Source: Psychrobacter proteolyticus (GTDB lineage Bacteria > Pseudomonadota > Gammaproteobacteria > Pseudomonadales > Moraxellaceae). Taken from it: a stretch of 64,000 bases of DNA. Under the pieces are notes generated by a model. It was given only the letters and a program-made list of their open reading frames with translations. It was not told where the DNA came from and did not search any database. This document shows, in pieces, positions 38,305 to 49,110 of this stretch; position 1 is the first letter of the stretch, and each line of letters opens with the position of its first letter. The stretch spans positions 1-64,000 of the forward strand of contig NZ_QLKS01000007.1 in NCBI RefSeq assembly GCF_003350005.1, read 5' to 3'. The position numbers were made by a program, and so were the translations under genes.

Positions 38305-38934
38305 TTACGCATCAATCAGCCAGCCTTGCTGAGTTGCGTATTCAATATTATGTGAGAGCCAATCATGAATAGGAGGGAAGCTGTCTTTAATAAATGCATG
38401 CGCACCCGCCACTTGCGAGCGCGTAACACCAAGCTCAATCCATGTCTTACCATTGGTATTTAGATTGAGTAGAAATGGCAATAAGCGATCGACCACTCTG
38501 AGTAACTGACTCTCTTTGCTGCTTCCTGTTTCTTGCGCTTCCCAAACCTCGCTTAAATCACTAATGCCATTGCCTCGCTCACGTTGCAATCTGGCAATGC
38601 CTGCACGCTCTTCGACGTGTGCATCAGTACGCGTATCAGCATACAAAAAAGTATCGCCCGCATCAATCTCACCCAAATCATGTACCAACGCCATCTTCAG
38701 CAACTTTTCATGATTGACGTCTAGCGCAAATAATTCAGCAATCGACCAACAGGCCATCGCTAAATGCCAAGAGTGTTCGGCAGAGTTCTCTTTGCGAGTA
38801 GTCTGTGTCACATAGCTGCGGCGATTCACGCGCTTGAGCGCATCTAACTCCAATAAGAAATGAGTGACATCGTCGATGTGGATATGTGAAGTAGATTCGG
38901 AATGAGTGAGTGATATAGAGCTGACTTGCGACAT
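38305..38934 (-). CDS. HD-domain phosphohydrolase (YfbR/HDDC2-like)
   Basis: A 209-residue HD-domain protein. The metal-binding pattern is visible: His in SAEHSWHLA, HD in LVHDLGEIDAGD and a later Asp in RVVDRLLPF. This HD_3 group includes 5'-deoxynucleotidases (YfbR) and human HDDC2, so nucleotide hydrolysis is likely, but the precise substrate is not shown. The first 15 residues are polar S/T/H-rich. It converges with psd and is monocistronic. Confidence 0.82.
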   Translation of the reverse strand: MSQVSSISLTHSESTSHIHIDDVTHFLLELDALKRVNRRSYVTQTTRKENSAEHSWHLAMACWSIAELFALDVNHEKLLKMALVHDLGEIDAGDTFLYADTRTDAHVEERAGIARLQRERGNGISDLSEVWEAQETGSSKESQLLRVVDRLLPFLLNLNTNGKTWIELGVTRSQVAGAHAFIKDSFPPIHDWLSHNIEYATQQGWLIDA

Positions 38935-39171
38935 TATTTTTCTCTGGTTTTCTTTAGTTATTGGTTTTAATGCTTATAAGTTCTAGCGATTTTAAGTTTC
39001 ATTGCTCAAGGTATTATAGTTAGTTTGCTATCTAGCAATGGTTAAAAAACTATTACCGTTATCAAAAAATAGCGCTTATTTTACCAAGCGCTATCTATTA
39101 TAAGTTAGAAGATAAATGGTTAAACTGAATCCCTATTTATCCAAGTCCTTAAGCACCTAAATATTAACCAC

Positions 39172-39747
39172 CTACTTGATCAAATTAATAATGGTTTTGA
39201 ACGCAGGATCTTCGCTGCTACGGCACAGCTCAAACAAGATTGATTCGACAGTGCTAATTACACCGCCCGCACGGCGAATACGACGAATGGCTTGCTTTTT
39301 ATCATAAGGAAAACGAGAACCCACCGCATCCCCAATAATGACAGGTTGCATACCGTTGTCCAATAAATCCAGTGCTGTCTGCATAATACAGACATGAGCC
39401 TCAGCACCAAAAAGCAACACAGTACTACGGTTCTGCTGCGCTAGATGGTGCCATGAATCATTATTATCGCAGGCACTAAAGGTAACCTTTTCAAAGCTCT
39501 TGGCATTGTCTCCTTCGAGTACGTCGCGCAGCTCTGGCAAGGTATCGCCCAATCCTTTTTTATATTGTTCATTGAGCATGATTGGAATATTGAGCGCTTG
39601 TAACCCTTTGATCAAGGTAACGGTTTTTTTGACGATATTTTCGTGATCATAGATATGCGGCGTTAAGCGCTCTTGCACATCGACAATCATTGCTTGGGTA
39701 TTCTCACGAGCGATTCGATAGGTGCGATCATTAATCATAGTAGACAT
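39172..39747 (-). CDS. Isochorismatase-like cysteine hydrolase
   Basis: An isochorismatase-superfamily hydrolase with the Asp-Lys-Cys triad: Asp in IVDVQERL, Lys in FEKVTFS and Cys in EAHVCIMQTA. The start at 39745-39747 is preferred because AAGGAG lies just upstream; this gives 191 residues, the usual length. The superfamily includes nicotinamidases and amidases; the motifs do not identify which. Notably, nicotinamide salvage here uses NadV, so a nicotinamidase role would be redundant. Monocistronic, upstream of no close gene. Confidence 0.85.
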   Translation of the reverse strand: MSTMINDRTYRIARENTQAMIVDVQERLTPHIYDHENIVKKTVTLIKGLQALNIPIMLNEQYKKGLGDTLPELRDVLEGDNAKSFEKVTFSACDNNDSWHHLAQQNRSTVLLFGAEAHVCIMQTALDLLDNGMQPVIIGDAVGSRFPYDKKQAIRRIRRAGGVISTVESILFELCRSSEDPAFKTIINLIK

Positions 39748-39936
39748 AGTACACTCCTTGTACGGCTGACAGTTGCAACTAAAAACTATTTTAGAATTAT
39801 CATAAACAGTGCCATGGTTCATCTTCCTCTTATTTAGTCATAGTTTCATGAATGCGTCAATGGAGATAATTTTTAATCGCCGTAATACTGTGTTTTTCGA
39901 CTCTGTGATTTACTAACAACCATTAGTTTTACCCAT

Positions 39937-39973
39937 AAAAAAACCTCTAGCCATGATGACTAGAGGTTTTTTA
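39937..39973 (-). terminator. Terminator after fadA
   Basis: A perfect 12-bp stem (39939-39950 with 39960-39971) closes a 9-nt loop, with A's and T's on both sides; on the minus strand it follows fadA. Confidence 0.9.
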
Positions 39974-40027
39974 TTAGCGAGTAGCTATTTATTAAGTGTT
40001 CAAATAATCTTGTTTATATAAATAAGA

Positions 40028-41245
<1,218 letters not shown>

Positions 41246-41340
41246 TTACGACTATTACCTTGTTAATCACGCTCAAAGTACAATAGGTACATTTGCGCTT
41301 GATTTACTCGTACTAGCCTTAAACTGAACCAACTATAATC

Positions 41341-41402
41341 GTACGTTCGCTATTGGAGACGATTCATGTCTCAATTGCTTTCATGCAAAATAGCAAACGT
41401 AC
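41341..41402 (-). repeat. Branched palindromic block between fadB and fadA
   Basis: Outer arms 41341-41352 and 41391-41402 are complementary at 11 of 12 positions. Inside are two further hairpins: TTGGAGAC (41353-41360) with GTCTCAA (41368-41374, one bulge), and TTGC/GCAA at 41375-41388. Together they can fold into a three-way junction in the fadBA mRNA or a cruciform in DNA. No T-run follows. Confidence 0.6.
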
Positions 41403-41430
41403 TGCACTTCATCCTAGTAATGACTGACTA

Positions 41431-43590
41431 TTACGCTGTTGCGTAAAAAGTCTCGCCTGCGGCTGCCATGTCGCGAATCTTTTGTGGCGCTTCATAAGCT
41501 TTGCCAAGATGTGCGTATTTTTCACATAGTGCCAAGTAGTTATCTAGACCCATTTGGTCGACATAACGGCAAGGGCCACCACGGAATGGCGGGAAACCTA
41601 CGCCCATAATCATCGCCATGTCGGCCTCGCTTGGGGTGCTTACGATGTTGTCTTCTAGGCAGCGAACCGTTTCGTTGCAGAAGGCAATCATAGTGCGATC
41701 AATGATTGCTTGATCGTCGAAGGTTTGCTTTTCACTGTCAGTCGTGGCTTTTAGCAACTCGTAAGTGGCTTCATCAGCAACTTTCTTTGGCTTGCCGCGC
41801 TTGTCCATTTCGTACTTATAGAAACCGATACCGTTTTTCTGACCCAGACGCTCATTGTCATATAGATGCTGGATAGCACCTTTATAATCAGGCTTCATGC
41901 GATCAGGGAAACCATCAGCCATCACTGCTGCGCCATGTACACCTGTATCTAGACCAACTACGTCGATTAGGTATGCAGGGCCCATCGGCCAACCGAATTT
42001 TTCCATAACTTTATCGACATGAGCAAAATCAGCACCTTGCTTAAGTAGCAAGTCAAACGCGCCAAAGTATGGGAACAATACACGGTTTACCAAGAAACCT
42101 GGGCAGTCGTTAACTACTACTGGCACTTTACCCATTTTAGAAGCAAGGGCAACCGTAGTCGCGATGGCTTCTTCAGATGATTTCTCACCGCGGATAACTT
42201 CGACCAATGGCATACGATGTACTGGGTTGAAGAAATGCATACCGACGAAGTTTTCTGGACGTTCAAGCGCTTCTGCTAGGAACGTAATAGAGATGGTCGA
42301 GGTGTTTGACGCTAGGATACAGTCGTCTTTTACCAAGCCTTCTACTTCTTTTAGTACCGCACGCTTCACGTTTGGATTTTCTACGACCGCTTCGATAACG
42401 ATGTCAGTCTCAGCAAAATCACCGTAGTTCAAAGTAGGACGGATACGGCTTAAGGTTTCACCCATTTTTGCTGGAGTCATCTTGCCGCGTTCTACCATTT
42501 TGCCAAGCAGTTTGCTTGCTTCGCCCATACCAAGGTCTAATTGCTCAGACTTGATATCTTTCATGATGATTGGCAAGCCTTTGCTGGCTGCTTGATAAGC
42601 AATACCGCCACCCATGATACCAGCGCCTAGTACAGCGGCTTCACTGATGTCGTGTGCTAGTTTGCTGTGTTTTTTGGCCAGTTTTTTGACTAGCTGATCG
42701 TTTAAGAATAGACCGACTAAACTTTCTGCTTGTGGGGTTTTCGCTACTTTAGCAAAACCAGTAGCTTCCACTTCAATCGCTTTATCACGTGGTAAATTAA
42801 CATGCTTTTCAATGGCTTCGATCGCGAGCGCTGGTGCCGGGTACTGCTTAGGATTGGCTTTGGCAAAGATCATACCTTTAGCACTGTTGAACGCCATTGC
42901 TTGCTCAAGCTGGTTTAGCTTAACTGGAGCCAGTTTCTCTTCACGTTTTGCTTTCCAATCAAGCTCACCTGAGATACATTTTTTGACTAGGTCAATTGCT
43001 GCATCTTGCAAGTCATCAGCAGGAACCGTCGCATCAACCAAGCCTAGTTTTAATGCTGCCAATGCTTTCTTTGGGCTACCAGTCGCGATCAGCTCAAGTG
43101 CGTTATCGATACCGATGATACGCGTACTACGAACTGTACCGCCGAAACCTGGGAAGATACCTAGCTGAGTTTCTGGCAAACCGATGATTGCTTTGTCACT
43201 CATGACACGGTATTCACAAACCAATGTCATCTCACAACCGCCTCCCATTGCCGCGCCATTGATAGCCGCAACTTTAGGGAATGGTAGGTCTTCAAAACGA
43301 TTGAAAGCATCATTGACTTGCACGACCCAATCTTTGATCTCGCTTTCTGATTTTTTGAAAGAACCGACGAATTCTGTGATGTCAGCACCAGCGATAAACA
43401 CGCCTTTGGCTGAAGTAACGATAAGACCTTTTACGTTATCGGCTTTTTCTAACGCACTAACTGCTTCACCAAACTGTTTGTTGGTTTCGGCATCAAATTT
43501 GTTCACGCTCTCATTTTCGGCGTTGTACTGCATGTTGGCGATGCCATCCTCTAGCATTGTCACCGTGATGCGATTTCCTTGGTATACCAT
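41431..43590 (-). CDS. fadB: Fatty acid oxidation complex alpha subunit
   Basis: Multifunctional enzyme: N-terminal enoyl-CoA hydratase/isomerase (about residues 1-190, with [10 protein letters not shown] and AAMGGGCEM), then 3-hydroxyacyl-CoA dehydrogenase (NAD site [14 protein letters not shown] near 320, catalytic [14 protein letters not shown]) and a C-terminal helical part. The 719-residue length is normal. AAAGGAG lies upstream of the ATG. It is first in the minus-strand fadBA unit. The 0.87-kb region upstream holds its promoter; I could not identify a FadR or PsrA site by eye. Confidence 0.97.
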   Translation of the reverse strand: MVYQGNRITVTMLEDGIANMQYNAENESVNKFDAETNKQFGEAVSALEKADNVKGLIVTSAKGVFIAGADITEFVGSFKKSESEIKDWVVQVNDAFNRFEDLPFPKVAAINGAAMGGGCEMTLVCEYRVMSDKAIIGLPETQLGIFPGFGGTVRSTRIIGIDNALELIATGSPKKALAALKLGLVDATVPADDLQDAAIDLVKKCISGELDWKAKREEKLAPVKLNQLEQAMAFNSAKGMIFAKANPKQYPAPALAIEAIEKHVNLPRDKAIEVEATGFAKVAKTPQAESLVGLFLNDQLVKKLAKKHSKLAHDISEAAVLGAGIMGGGIAYQAASKGLPIIMKDIKSEQLDLGMGEASKLLGKMVERGKMTPAKMGETLSRIRPTLNYGDFAETDIVIEAVVENPNVKRAVLKEVEGLVKDDCILASNTSTISITFLAEALERPENFVGMHFFNPVHRMPLVEVIRGEKSSEEAIATTVALASKMGKVPVVVNDCPGFLVNRVLFPYFGAFDLLLKQGADFAHVDKVMEKFGWPMGPAYLIDVVGLDTGVHGAAVMADGFPDRMKPDYKGAIQHLYDNERLGQKNGIGFYKYEMDKRGKPKKVADEATYELLKATTDSEKQTFDDQAIIDRTMIAFCNETVRCLEDNIVSTPSEADMAMIMGVGFPPFRGGPCRYVDQMGLDNYLALCEKYAHLGKAYEAPQKIRDMAAAGETFYATA

Positions 43591-44457
43591 TTGAAACTCC
43601 TTTCTATATAACGAAAGCTACGTTTTGAATTAAAATAAATAGCCAGTTACTGTTAGTAAAATGGGTAATAGCACTGTGCGCTTGTCATGTTATAAAGACA
43701 AACATATAACCAGCTCACAAGTGAAGATGTCTTTATTATCCAGCGTTCATCATGATGCACGTATTTTGCGTCTCTTGCATGACATCATATGACGCTTCAT
43801 TTATATACTGCTGTTGCAGGTACTGATGTTCAAAATATTGACTGAGACTTGGTCTAACACTCGGTATCGACGATTGAACATCCTGAGAAAAAACCCAATA
43901 GGGTCACCATCAGACCATTTTCACGTCAATTAGTGTAGGGGATTATGCCCCTAACTGTCACAAGCTAATACCATACTCGCAAGTCACTCTTAAATCACTT
44001 GCAGGCATTTACCTTACGCTAAAAGTGTTTTAGTGAATAAATGTATACTGAATTGTTAATTTAGATTTATTTCGTGTTGTTGGCTCAATGCACGACATCT
44101 TTAGAATGACAGTCCGTTAGCGCTACTTAATAAGTGCCAATTGATCGATGCTACTTGGTCAGTGCTAGTTATTCAGTACCACTTTTCTATGGTAATAAAA
44201 TTAACGTGCCAGCCTAGCTTGCTCTTTTATCAGAACATATTCAACCAGAGAGTGACATCATCCATCGGTAACGAAATCTTGTCGTTATATTGCAGCTAAG
44301 ATTGCACTGTTTTTGAATAAACTTCAGCAGAAAAATGCAAAAAACAATCAATTGATACCGTGTGTCACATAAGCGATATGACCGATCATGCTACACTAAT
44401 AGCGTTTTTTCCTTATCCCTAATAAGTTTTACTGTATCTCTGATAAATGGTTGGATT
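43591..44457. other. Large divergent fadB-ispA intergenic region
   Basis: 867 bp with no supported gene. It contains a small hairpin around 43937-43953, and a degenerate 28-bp tandem repeat from about 44122 with 2-3 units (phased GCTACTT at 44122 and 44150, ACCACTT at 44178). Regulatory sites for fadBA probably lie here. Confidence 0.45.
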
Positions 44458-45534
44458 ATGACTGTTTCCCTTACTTCTAGCACTACCTCTACTGGCGTTA
44501 TCCCTTCTAACTTTGTCTCTTTTCAAAGCACTGAGCAATTCCATGGTGCTGTGCGTGCCCAATTAGCGCAAGATATCGAGGTCTTGTTTGCTTATGCCAA
44601 GCTGCCTAGCCCACTGGTAGATGCCTGCCGTTACGTAATGACGGGTCAAGGTAAACTGGTACGCCCACTGATGGTTGCCAGCGCTTTTGCCAGTATTAAT
44701 AGCAGCAATAATGCACGTACAGACGAGCCTAATGACGATATCGATACTATCGATGCTGATCTGGACGCGCTACTAGAAAACGACTCAGACTATGATATGT
44801 CGCGCCGTGCCGCATTGGCGGTAGAGCTGCTGCATACTTATTCGTTGGTGCATGATGATTTGCCCTGTATGGACGATGATGAGCTACGCCGTGGGCAACC
44901 GACTGCGCATATCGCCTTTGATGAAGCGACGGCTCTGCTGGCAGGAGATGTATTGCAGACGCTAGCCTTTGAAGTATTAACCGCAGAGATGCCAACCTTT
45001 GCGCCATTTGATACAAATATTGCAAGTCAGCTCATGGCAATATTTGCGCCGCGCGCCAGACGCATGGTGTCGGGTCAAATGTTAGACCTCAATGCCGAAG
45101 CCAGTGTCAGTATCGCGCAGGATGATTTGGAAGCCATTCACCGTGATAAGACAGGCGCGTTGATTGAAGCAGCGATGCTCATGGGCGGTGTCTGTGCTGG
45201 TGCAACGGCTCCGCAGCGCATGGCACTACAAGAGTGCGCCCAACATATCGGTCTCGCCTTTCAAGTCCAAGACGATGTGCTAGACGTCACGATGACGACT
45301 GATACACTTGGTAAGCCTGCAGGTAGCGATGAAAAACTAGACAAATCTACCTACGTAAAACTGATGGGTGTCGATAATGCCACCAGTTATACGCAATCGC
45401 TATTTAGTGACGGACGCGCAGCCATTTCTCATGAACTAAATAGTCGTGAGCTTAACGACAATGAAGATGTTATTGGCACAGACAATGATGCGCTACTGGC
45501 ACTGATTGAATGGCTCTGGTCACGTAAAAAATAG
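44458..45534 (+). CDS. ispA: Farnesyl diphosphate synthase / geranyltranstransferase
   Basis: Short-chain trans-prenyltransferase that condenses IPP with DMAPP and GPP. The first Asp-rich motif DDLPCMD starts at Asp133 and the second (DDVLD) at 272-276; both are intact, with KLVRP near 67 and GKPAGSDEKLDKSTY near the C-terminus. The ATG at 44458 gives 358 residues, about 60 more than E. coli IspA. Much of the excess is an acidic, Asn/Asp-rich insert at about residues 80-114 just before the first Asp-rich helix. No dxs or xseB is adjacent, unlike E. coli. Confidence 0.92.
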   Translation: MTVSLTSSTTSTGVIPSNFVSFQSTEQFHGAVRAQLAQDIEVLFAYAKLPSPLVDACRYVMTGQGKLVRPLMVASAFASINSSNNARTDEPNDDIDTIDADLDALLENDSDYDMSRRAALAVELLHTYSLVHDDLPCMDDDELRRGQPTAHIAFDEATALLAGDVLQTLAFEVLTAEMPTFAPFDTNIASQLMAIFAPRARRMVSGQMLDLNAEASVSIAQDDLEAIHRDKTGALIEAAMLMGGVCAGATAPQRMALQECAQHIGLAFQVQDDVLDVTMTTDTLGKPAGSDEKLDKSTYVKLMGVDNATSYTQSLFSDGRAAISHELNSRELNDNEDVIGTDNDALLALIEWLWSRKK

Positions 45535-45605
45535 CTTGTCGAATAGCAGTCGAAAGCAGATATCGTAGTAAATTCCCTTACCCAAAACGGCAGTGAGTGG
45601 TCAAC

Positions 45606-46424
45606 ATGGACAGTTCCCCTACCCCGCGCATTTACCTCGGCACTGGCGGCTATAGCGACACCGACTTGCTCGGTACGCTGTATCCCACTGGCACCAAAAA
45701 AACCGATTTCTTACGTGAATACGCCAAACAATACGGCGCAGTCGAAATCAACAGCACATTTTATGCGCCCATCGGACAAAAAGCCTTTGCTGGGATGGTT
45801 GATAAAGCTTATACACAGGCAGACAGTCAGTTGAAGTTCGCCGTCAAGCTGCACCAAGACTTTACTCATGCACGCAAAGGCACGCCCGAGCACGCACAGG
45901 CATTTCTAAACGCCTTATCTCCACTTATCGAAGCAAATGCTTTAGCGCCATTATTGCTCCAATTCCCACACGGCTTTGATCGTACTCGCGAGCATCGACT
46001 CTATTTGGCCAATCTCGTCAGTTGGTTTCAAGACTATCCACTCGCCATTGAGTTTCGTCATAACGGCTGGCATACCCCGCAAGTGGTCGATAGCTTTCGG
46101 CAGCAAGAACTCATTTGGTGTAGCGTCGATTATCCCAAGGTTAGCGGACTGCCACCATCACGATTGATATTCACTGAACGCACTGGCTATCTTCGGATGC
46201 ACGGTAATAACCTAAACTGGTGGGATGCGATGAGTGCGGCTGACCGTCATGACTATCGCTATAGTGAGGTGGAGATGCAGGACTGGGCGCAAGCGATTGC
46301 CAATCAGCGACAGCATTTTGATACGCTCTATATTTTCTTTCAAAACACCGTCAACGCCCATGCTTATTATAATATCGCGATGCTGCGAGAAGCGTTGAGT
46401 AAGTTTGGGTTTGAGGTGTTATAG
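45606..46424 (+). CDS. DUF72 family protein (TIM-barrel)
   Basis: A 272-residue member of the DUF72/COG1801 family with a TIM-barrel fold and unknown function. The family pattern is visible: IYLGTGGYSD at the start, EINSTFYAP, FAVKLHQDFTH, LLQFPHGF and the C-terminal YIFFQNTVNAHAYYNI. The ATG at 45606 with GAGTGG upstream is chosen over a GTG nine bases earlier. It follows ispA by 71 bp on the same strand and may share its transcript. The AT-rich orphan gene starts 53 bp later. Confidence 0.88.
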   Translation: MDSSPTPRIYLGTGGYSDTDLLGTLYPTGTKKTDFLREYAKQYGAVEINSTFYAPIGQKAFAGMVDKAYTQADSQLKFAVKLHQDFTHARKGTPEHAQAFLNALSPLIEANALAPLLLQFPHGFDRTREHRLYLANLVSWFQDYPLAIEFRHNGWHTPQVVDSFRQQELIWCSVDYPKVSGLPPSRLIFTERTGYLRMHGNNLNWWDAMSAADRHDYRYSEVEMQDWAQAIANQRQHFDTLYIFFQNTVNAHAYYNIAMLREALSKFGFEVL

Positions 46425-46477
46425 GCCTAATAATACAATAATATATAGTTGAAACATTAGTCTAAGGATTGAGAAAA

Positions 46478-47848
46478 ATGCCCCATCTACATGATATGGA
46501 AGAATTGATAAGTAGCATCGAAGACAATCAAGTTAAAGACTACATGAAAGAAGCTATGTCTTGTTATATGGCTAATGCGTATAGAGCTTGTATTGTACTA
46601 ACATATTTAGCTCTTTTTGATGATATTGTTAAGAAACTCGGTGAGCTTGGTAAAGTAAATAAAAAAGCAAAAAGAATATATGATGAAGCTCAAAATAAAA
46701 TTCATGAACAAGACGTTTATGAGAACTACTTAATTGAGCAACTAGCTTCAAACTCACTAATTCCTAAGCTCGACACTAGTTTTCTTAATATTCTTCGACA
46801 GCTTAGAAATAAGTCAGCTCATCCGTCTGGGCATAGTGCCTCAGCAGAAGAAGCTAGATTTGTATTCTATGAATCTATAAATCGTTTTTTATCTAAGCCT
46901 ATACTTACAACCACTCAGTTGGTAGACGATATTTTAGCTCGCTTAGATGACAAACATTTTTTCCCATCAATGAATATAAGAAAAATATCTGATATCGTAA
47001 AAAAAGAAATATTGAATATTCATCACGAAACATTTCCGTACATTGTTAATAAACTTTTAGAAAAACACTTAAATTCTAGCTCTGAAGTCAAGAAGAATGC
47101 TGGTTTTTTCTTAACTGGACTTGCCTATCTGAAAGATGACAAATCATCAAATTGCTTGAGAAAATATGTCATAGATTCGAAATGTTCAGACTCAAAATGC
47201 TCACACCTGATACTACGAATAATATCAGCTAACGGTTCTCTGTTATTAAACTTAGAACCAGTTACTTATGATAGATTAAAATCCGTTATTTCAGAAAAAA
47301 TAGAAAATATAGGTTTGACTGATAATGATTCGAAATTCTCTCATCCATCTATAGTGTTAAGCTCTATATTAAGAAGTTGCGGTGAAGACTTTATAATTAC
47401 TCATTTCAAAAGTCAATTGACTCAACTCCTCCGAAAGAATATTTTTAGTCTCAGTTTCATCGCGCATATGTCCAACCATCCTAAAATAATAAAAATCTAT
47501 TTAAGAGAAGCTGTTAAAAAAGCTGGGTCACTAGATTTCGATAAAGCAAACCACTTTTCTAGTAATATATTTGACATTGATAACTATCTAGCAGAATCGT
47601 TATCAGGTTCACAAGCTTTTTTAGTTATAGCTAATATATCTAAGGCAGCTGATAATGGCGCATACGAAGCAAAAGCACTACGAGCCTCTAACTTTTCTTC
47701 AATTCCCGAACTAAAGGAAATTATTGTTAAATATATCGAGTCTAACAAAGCAGAAGCTAAATCCATTTATGAAAGAGTTGCAGGAGATGATGAAGGCTTC
47801 GACATTCTAATAAGTAAATTTCCTTCAACACAAATAGATATTATCTAG
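46478..47848 (+). CDS. AT-rich orphan protein with N-terminal HEPN-like motif
   Basis: A 456-residue protein I do not recognise as a named family. The N-terminal ~140 residues are helical; they contain CYMANAYRACIVLTYLALF and a later RNKSAH (Arg110 to His115), matching the Rx4-6H motif of HEPN ribonuclease domains. The rest is helix-rich and could be repeat-like; no other motif is clear. GC is about 30% by hand count on several lines, well below its neighbours, which suggests transfer. AAGGA lies 9 nt before the ATG (46478); a TTG start at 46469 is less likely. It has its own terminator and no obvious antitoxin or partner gene. Confidence 0.75.
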   Translation: MPHLHDMEELISSIEDNQVKDYMKEAMSCYMANAYRACIVLTYLALFDDIVKKLGELGKVNKKAKRIYDEAQNKIHEQDVYENYLIEQLASNSLIPKLDTSFLNILRQLRNKSAHPSGHSASAEEARFVFYESINRFLSKPILTTTQLVDDILARLDDKHFFPSMNIRKISDIVKKEILNIHHETFPYIVNKLLEKHLNSSSEVKKNAGFFLTGLAYLKDDKSSNCLRKYVIDSKCSDSKCSHLILRIISANGSLLLNLEPVTYDRLKSVISEKIENIGLTDNDSKFSHPSIVLSSILRSCGEDFIITHFKSQLTQLLRKNIFSLSFIAHMSNHPKIIKIYLREAVKKAGSLDFDKANHFSSNIFDIDNYLAESLSGSQAFLVIANISKAADNGAYEAKALRASNFSSIPELKEIIVKYIESNKAEAKSIYERVAGDDEGFDILISKFPSTQIDII

Positions 47849-47870
47849 CTCTAATAAAATATATTAAACC

Positions 47871-47902
47871 AAAAAAAGGACACCTCACGGTGTCCTTTTT
47901 TA
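47871..47902. terminator. Bidirectional terminator between the orphan gene and sodB
   Basis: AAAAAGGACACC pairs with GGTGTCCTTTTT (right arm from 47889), loop of 4 nt, A-run left and T-run right; it serves both converging genes. Confidence 0.92.
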
Positions 47903-47928
47903 TCAATCAAATACTTAGTCGTTAAAGC

Positions 47929-48558
47929 TTATGCTTCAACGCCAGCATCTTGACCTTTATATTTTGCGTTTGCGTAGTCCCAGTTCACTAGCTTGTCTAG
48001 GAACGTGTCAACATAGTCAGGACGACGGTTACGGTAGTCTACATAGTACGCGTGTTCCCATACATCACAAGTCAATACAGCTACTTGGTCATGTGCAAGT
48101 GGAGTGTCAGCGTTAGCCGTTTTGGCGATTGACAATTTGCCACCGACTTTATCAGCAACTAGCCATGCCCAACCTGAACCAAACTGAGTCAATGCTGCGT
48201 TTTTGAACTCTTCACGGAACTTGTCGTAGCTGCCGAAATCTTCTTCGATTTTTGCTTTTAGATCGCCAGTAGGTTCGCCGCCGCCGTTCGTTGGCGTCAT
48301 GCAGTTCCAGTAGAACGTGTGGTTCCATACTTGAGCTGCTTGGTTGAACATACCTTGCTTGCTGTCATCTTTAGCAGTCGCTACGATGATTTCTGGCAAA
48401 GTTTTGTCTTCTAGACCAGAACCTGGCAACATGTCTTTTAGCTTGTTTACATAAGCAGCATGATGCTTGTCATGATGATACTCTAGCGTTTCGGCACTGA
48501 TATGTGGCTCTAGTGCGTCTTTTGCATATGGTAGGTCTGGTAAAGTAATGTTTGACAT
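47929..48558 (-). CDS. sodB: Superoxide dismutase [Fe]
   Basis: Converts superoxide to hydrogen peroxide and oxygen in the cytoplasm. The four metal ligands are present: His28, His80 in WNHTFYW, Asp165 and His169 in DVWEHAYY. The Gln in AAQVWNH and the overall similarity to E. coli SodB indicate the iron type. At 209 residues it is slightly longer than E. coli SodB. Monocistronic. A 9-bp inverted repeat (48624-48632 with 48653-48661) lies upstream and may be regulatory. Confidence 0.96.
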   Translation of the reverse strand: MSNITLPDLPYAKDALEPHISAETLEYHHDKHHAAYVNKLKDMLPGSGLEDKTLPEIIVATAKDDSKQGMFNQAAQVWNHTFYWNCMTPTNGGGEPTGDLKAKIEEDFGSYDKFREEFKNAALTQFGSGWAWLVADKVGGKLSIAKTANADTPLAHDQVAVLTCDVWEHAYYVDYRNRRPDYVDTFLDKLVNWDYANAKYKGQDAGVEA

Positions 48559-49110
48559 AATTATTTTATCCTTGCTGTTTAGCCGTTAGTTTATAAAAAC
48601 TTGCTTATAGAAACTGAATTTTACGCTATTTTTACACCGCAAAAAACACTATAAAATAGCGGACTAAATTGGCTGAGTTTATTGTTTGAAATGAACTTTA
48701 TCGCTTGATACACGGTACTGCTCAATACAATATCACGTATCATTATGAATCCAAAATTAACCTAGCGGTTACTTATTGCTATTATTCTTCGCCAAAAAGC
48801 CAAGTGTCTGACTTTATAGACTTTTATTAACTTAGTATTCACAAGCTATAAGATATAATTCACTGTAGCTTGGTATCTATTATAGCAATAGTGACCAATA
48901 ATATCAGTTACCAAATGTTATAACCCGTACAATCTGTATAGCGATTGGTTATTTATTAAGCAGTAACTGCATTCACTCCAAACTCATGCGTTATCATTGT
49001 TAGTATAACTACTTCAATCGACAAACAATTTATCGATTAGCACTGCAGAAGATAAATAAAGCCTACTCGAATAATAGCTTTTCATCATCTTTATATAACG
49101 GACTGACTCT
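48559..49110. other. Divergent sodB-rdgB intergenic region
   Basis: 552 AT-rich bases without a gene. The only structure noted is the 9-bp inverted repeat at 48624-48661, about 65-105 bp upstream of the sodB start. Confidence 0.4.

Noticed and set aside
39172..39747. Isochorismatase-like protein as a nicotinamidase (PncA)
   Set aside because: The triad is present but no PncA-specific metal-binding pattern is evident, and NAD salvage here runs through NadV.
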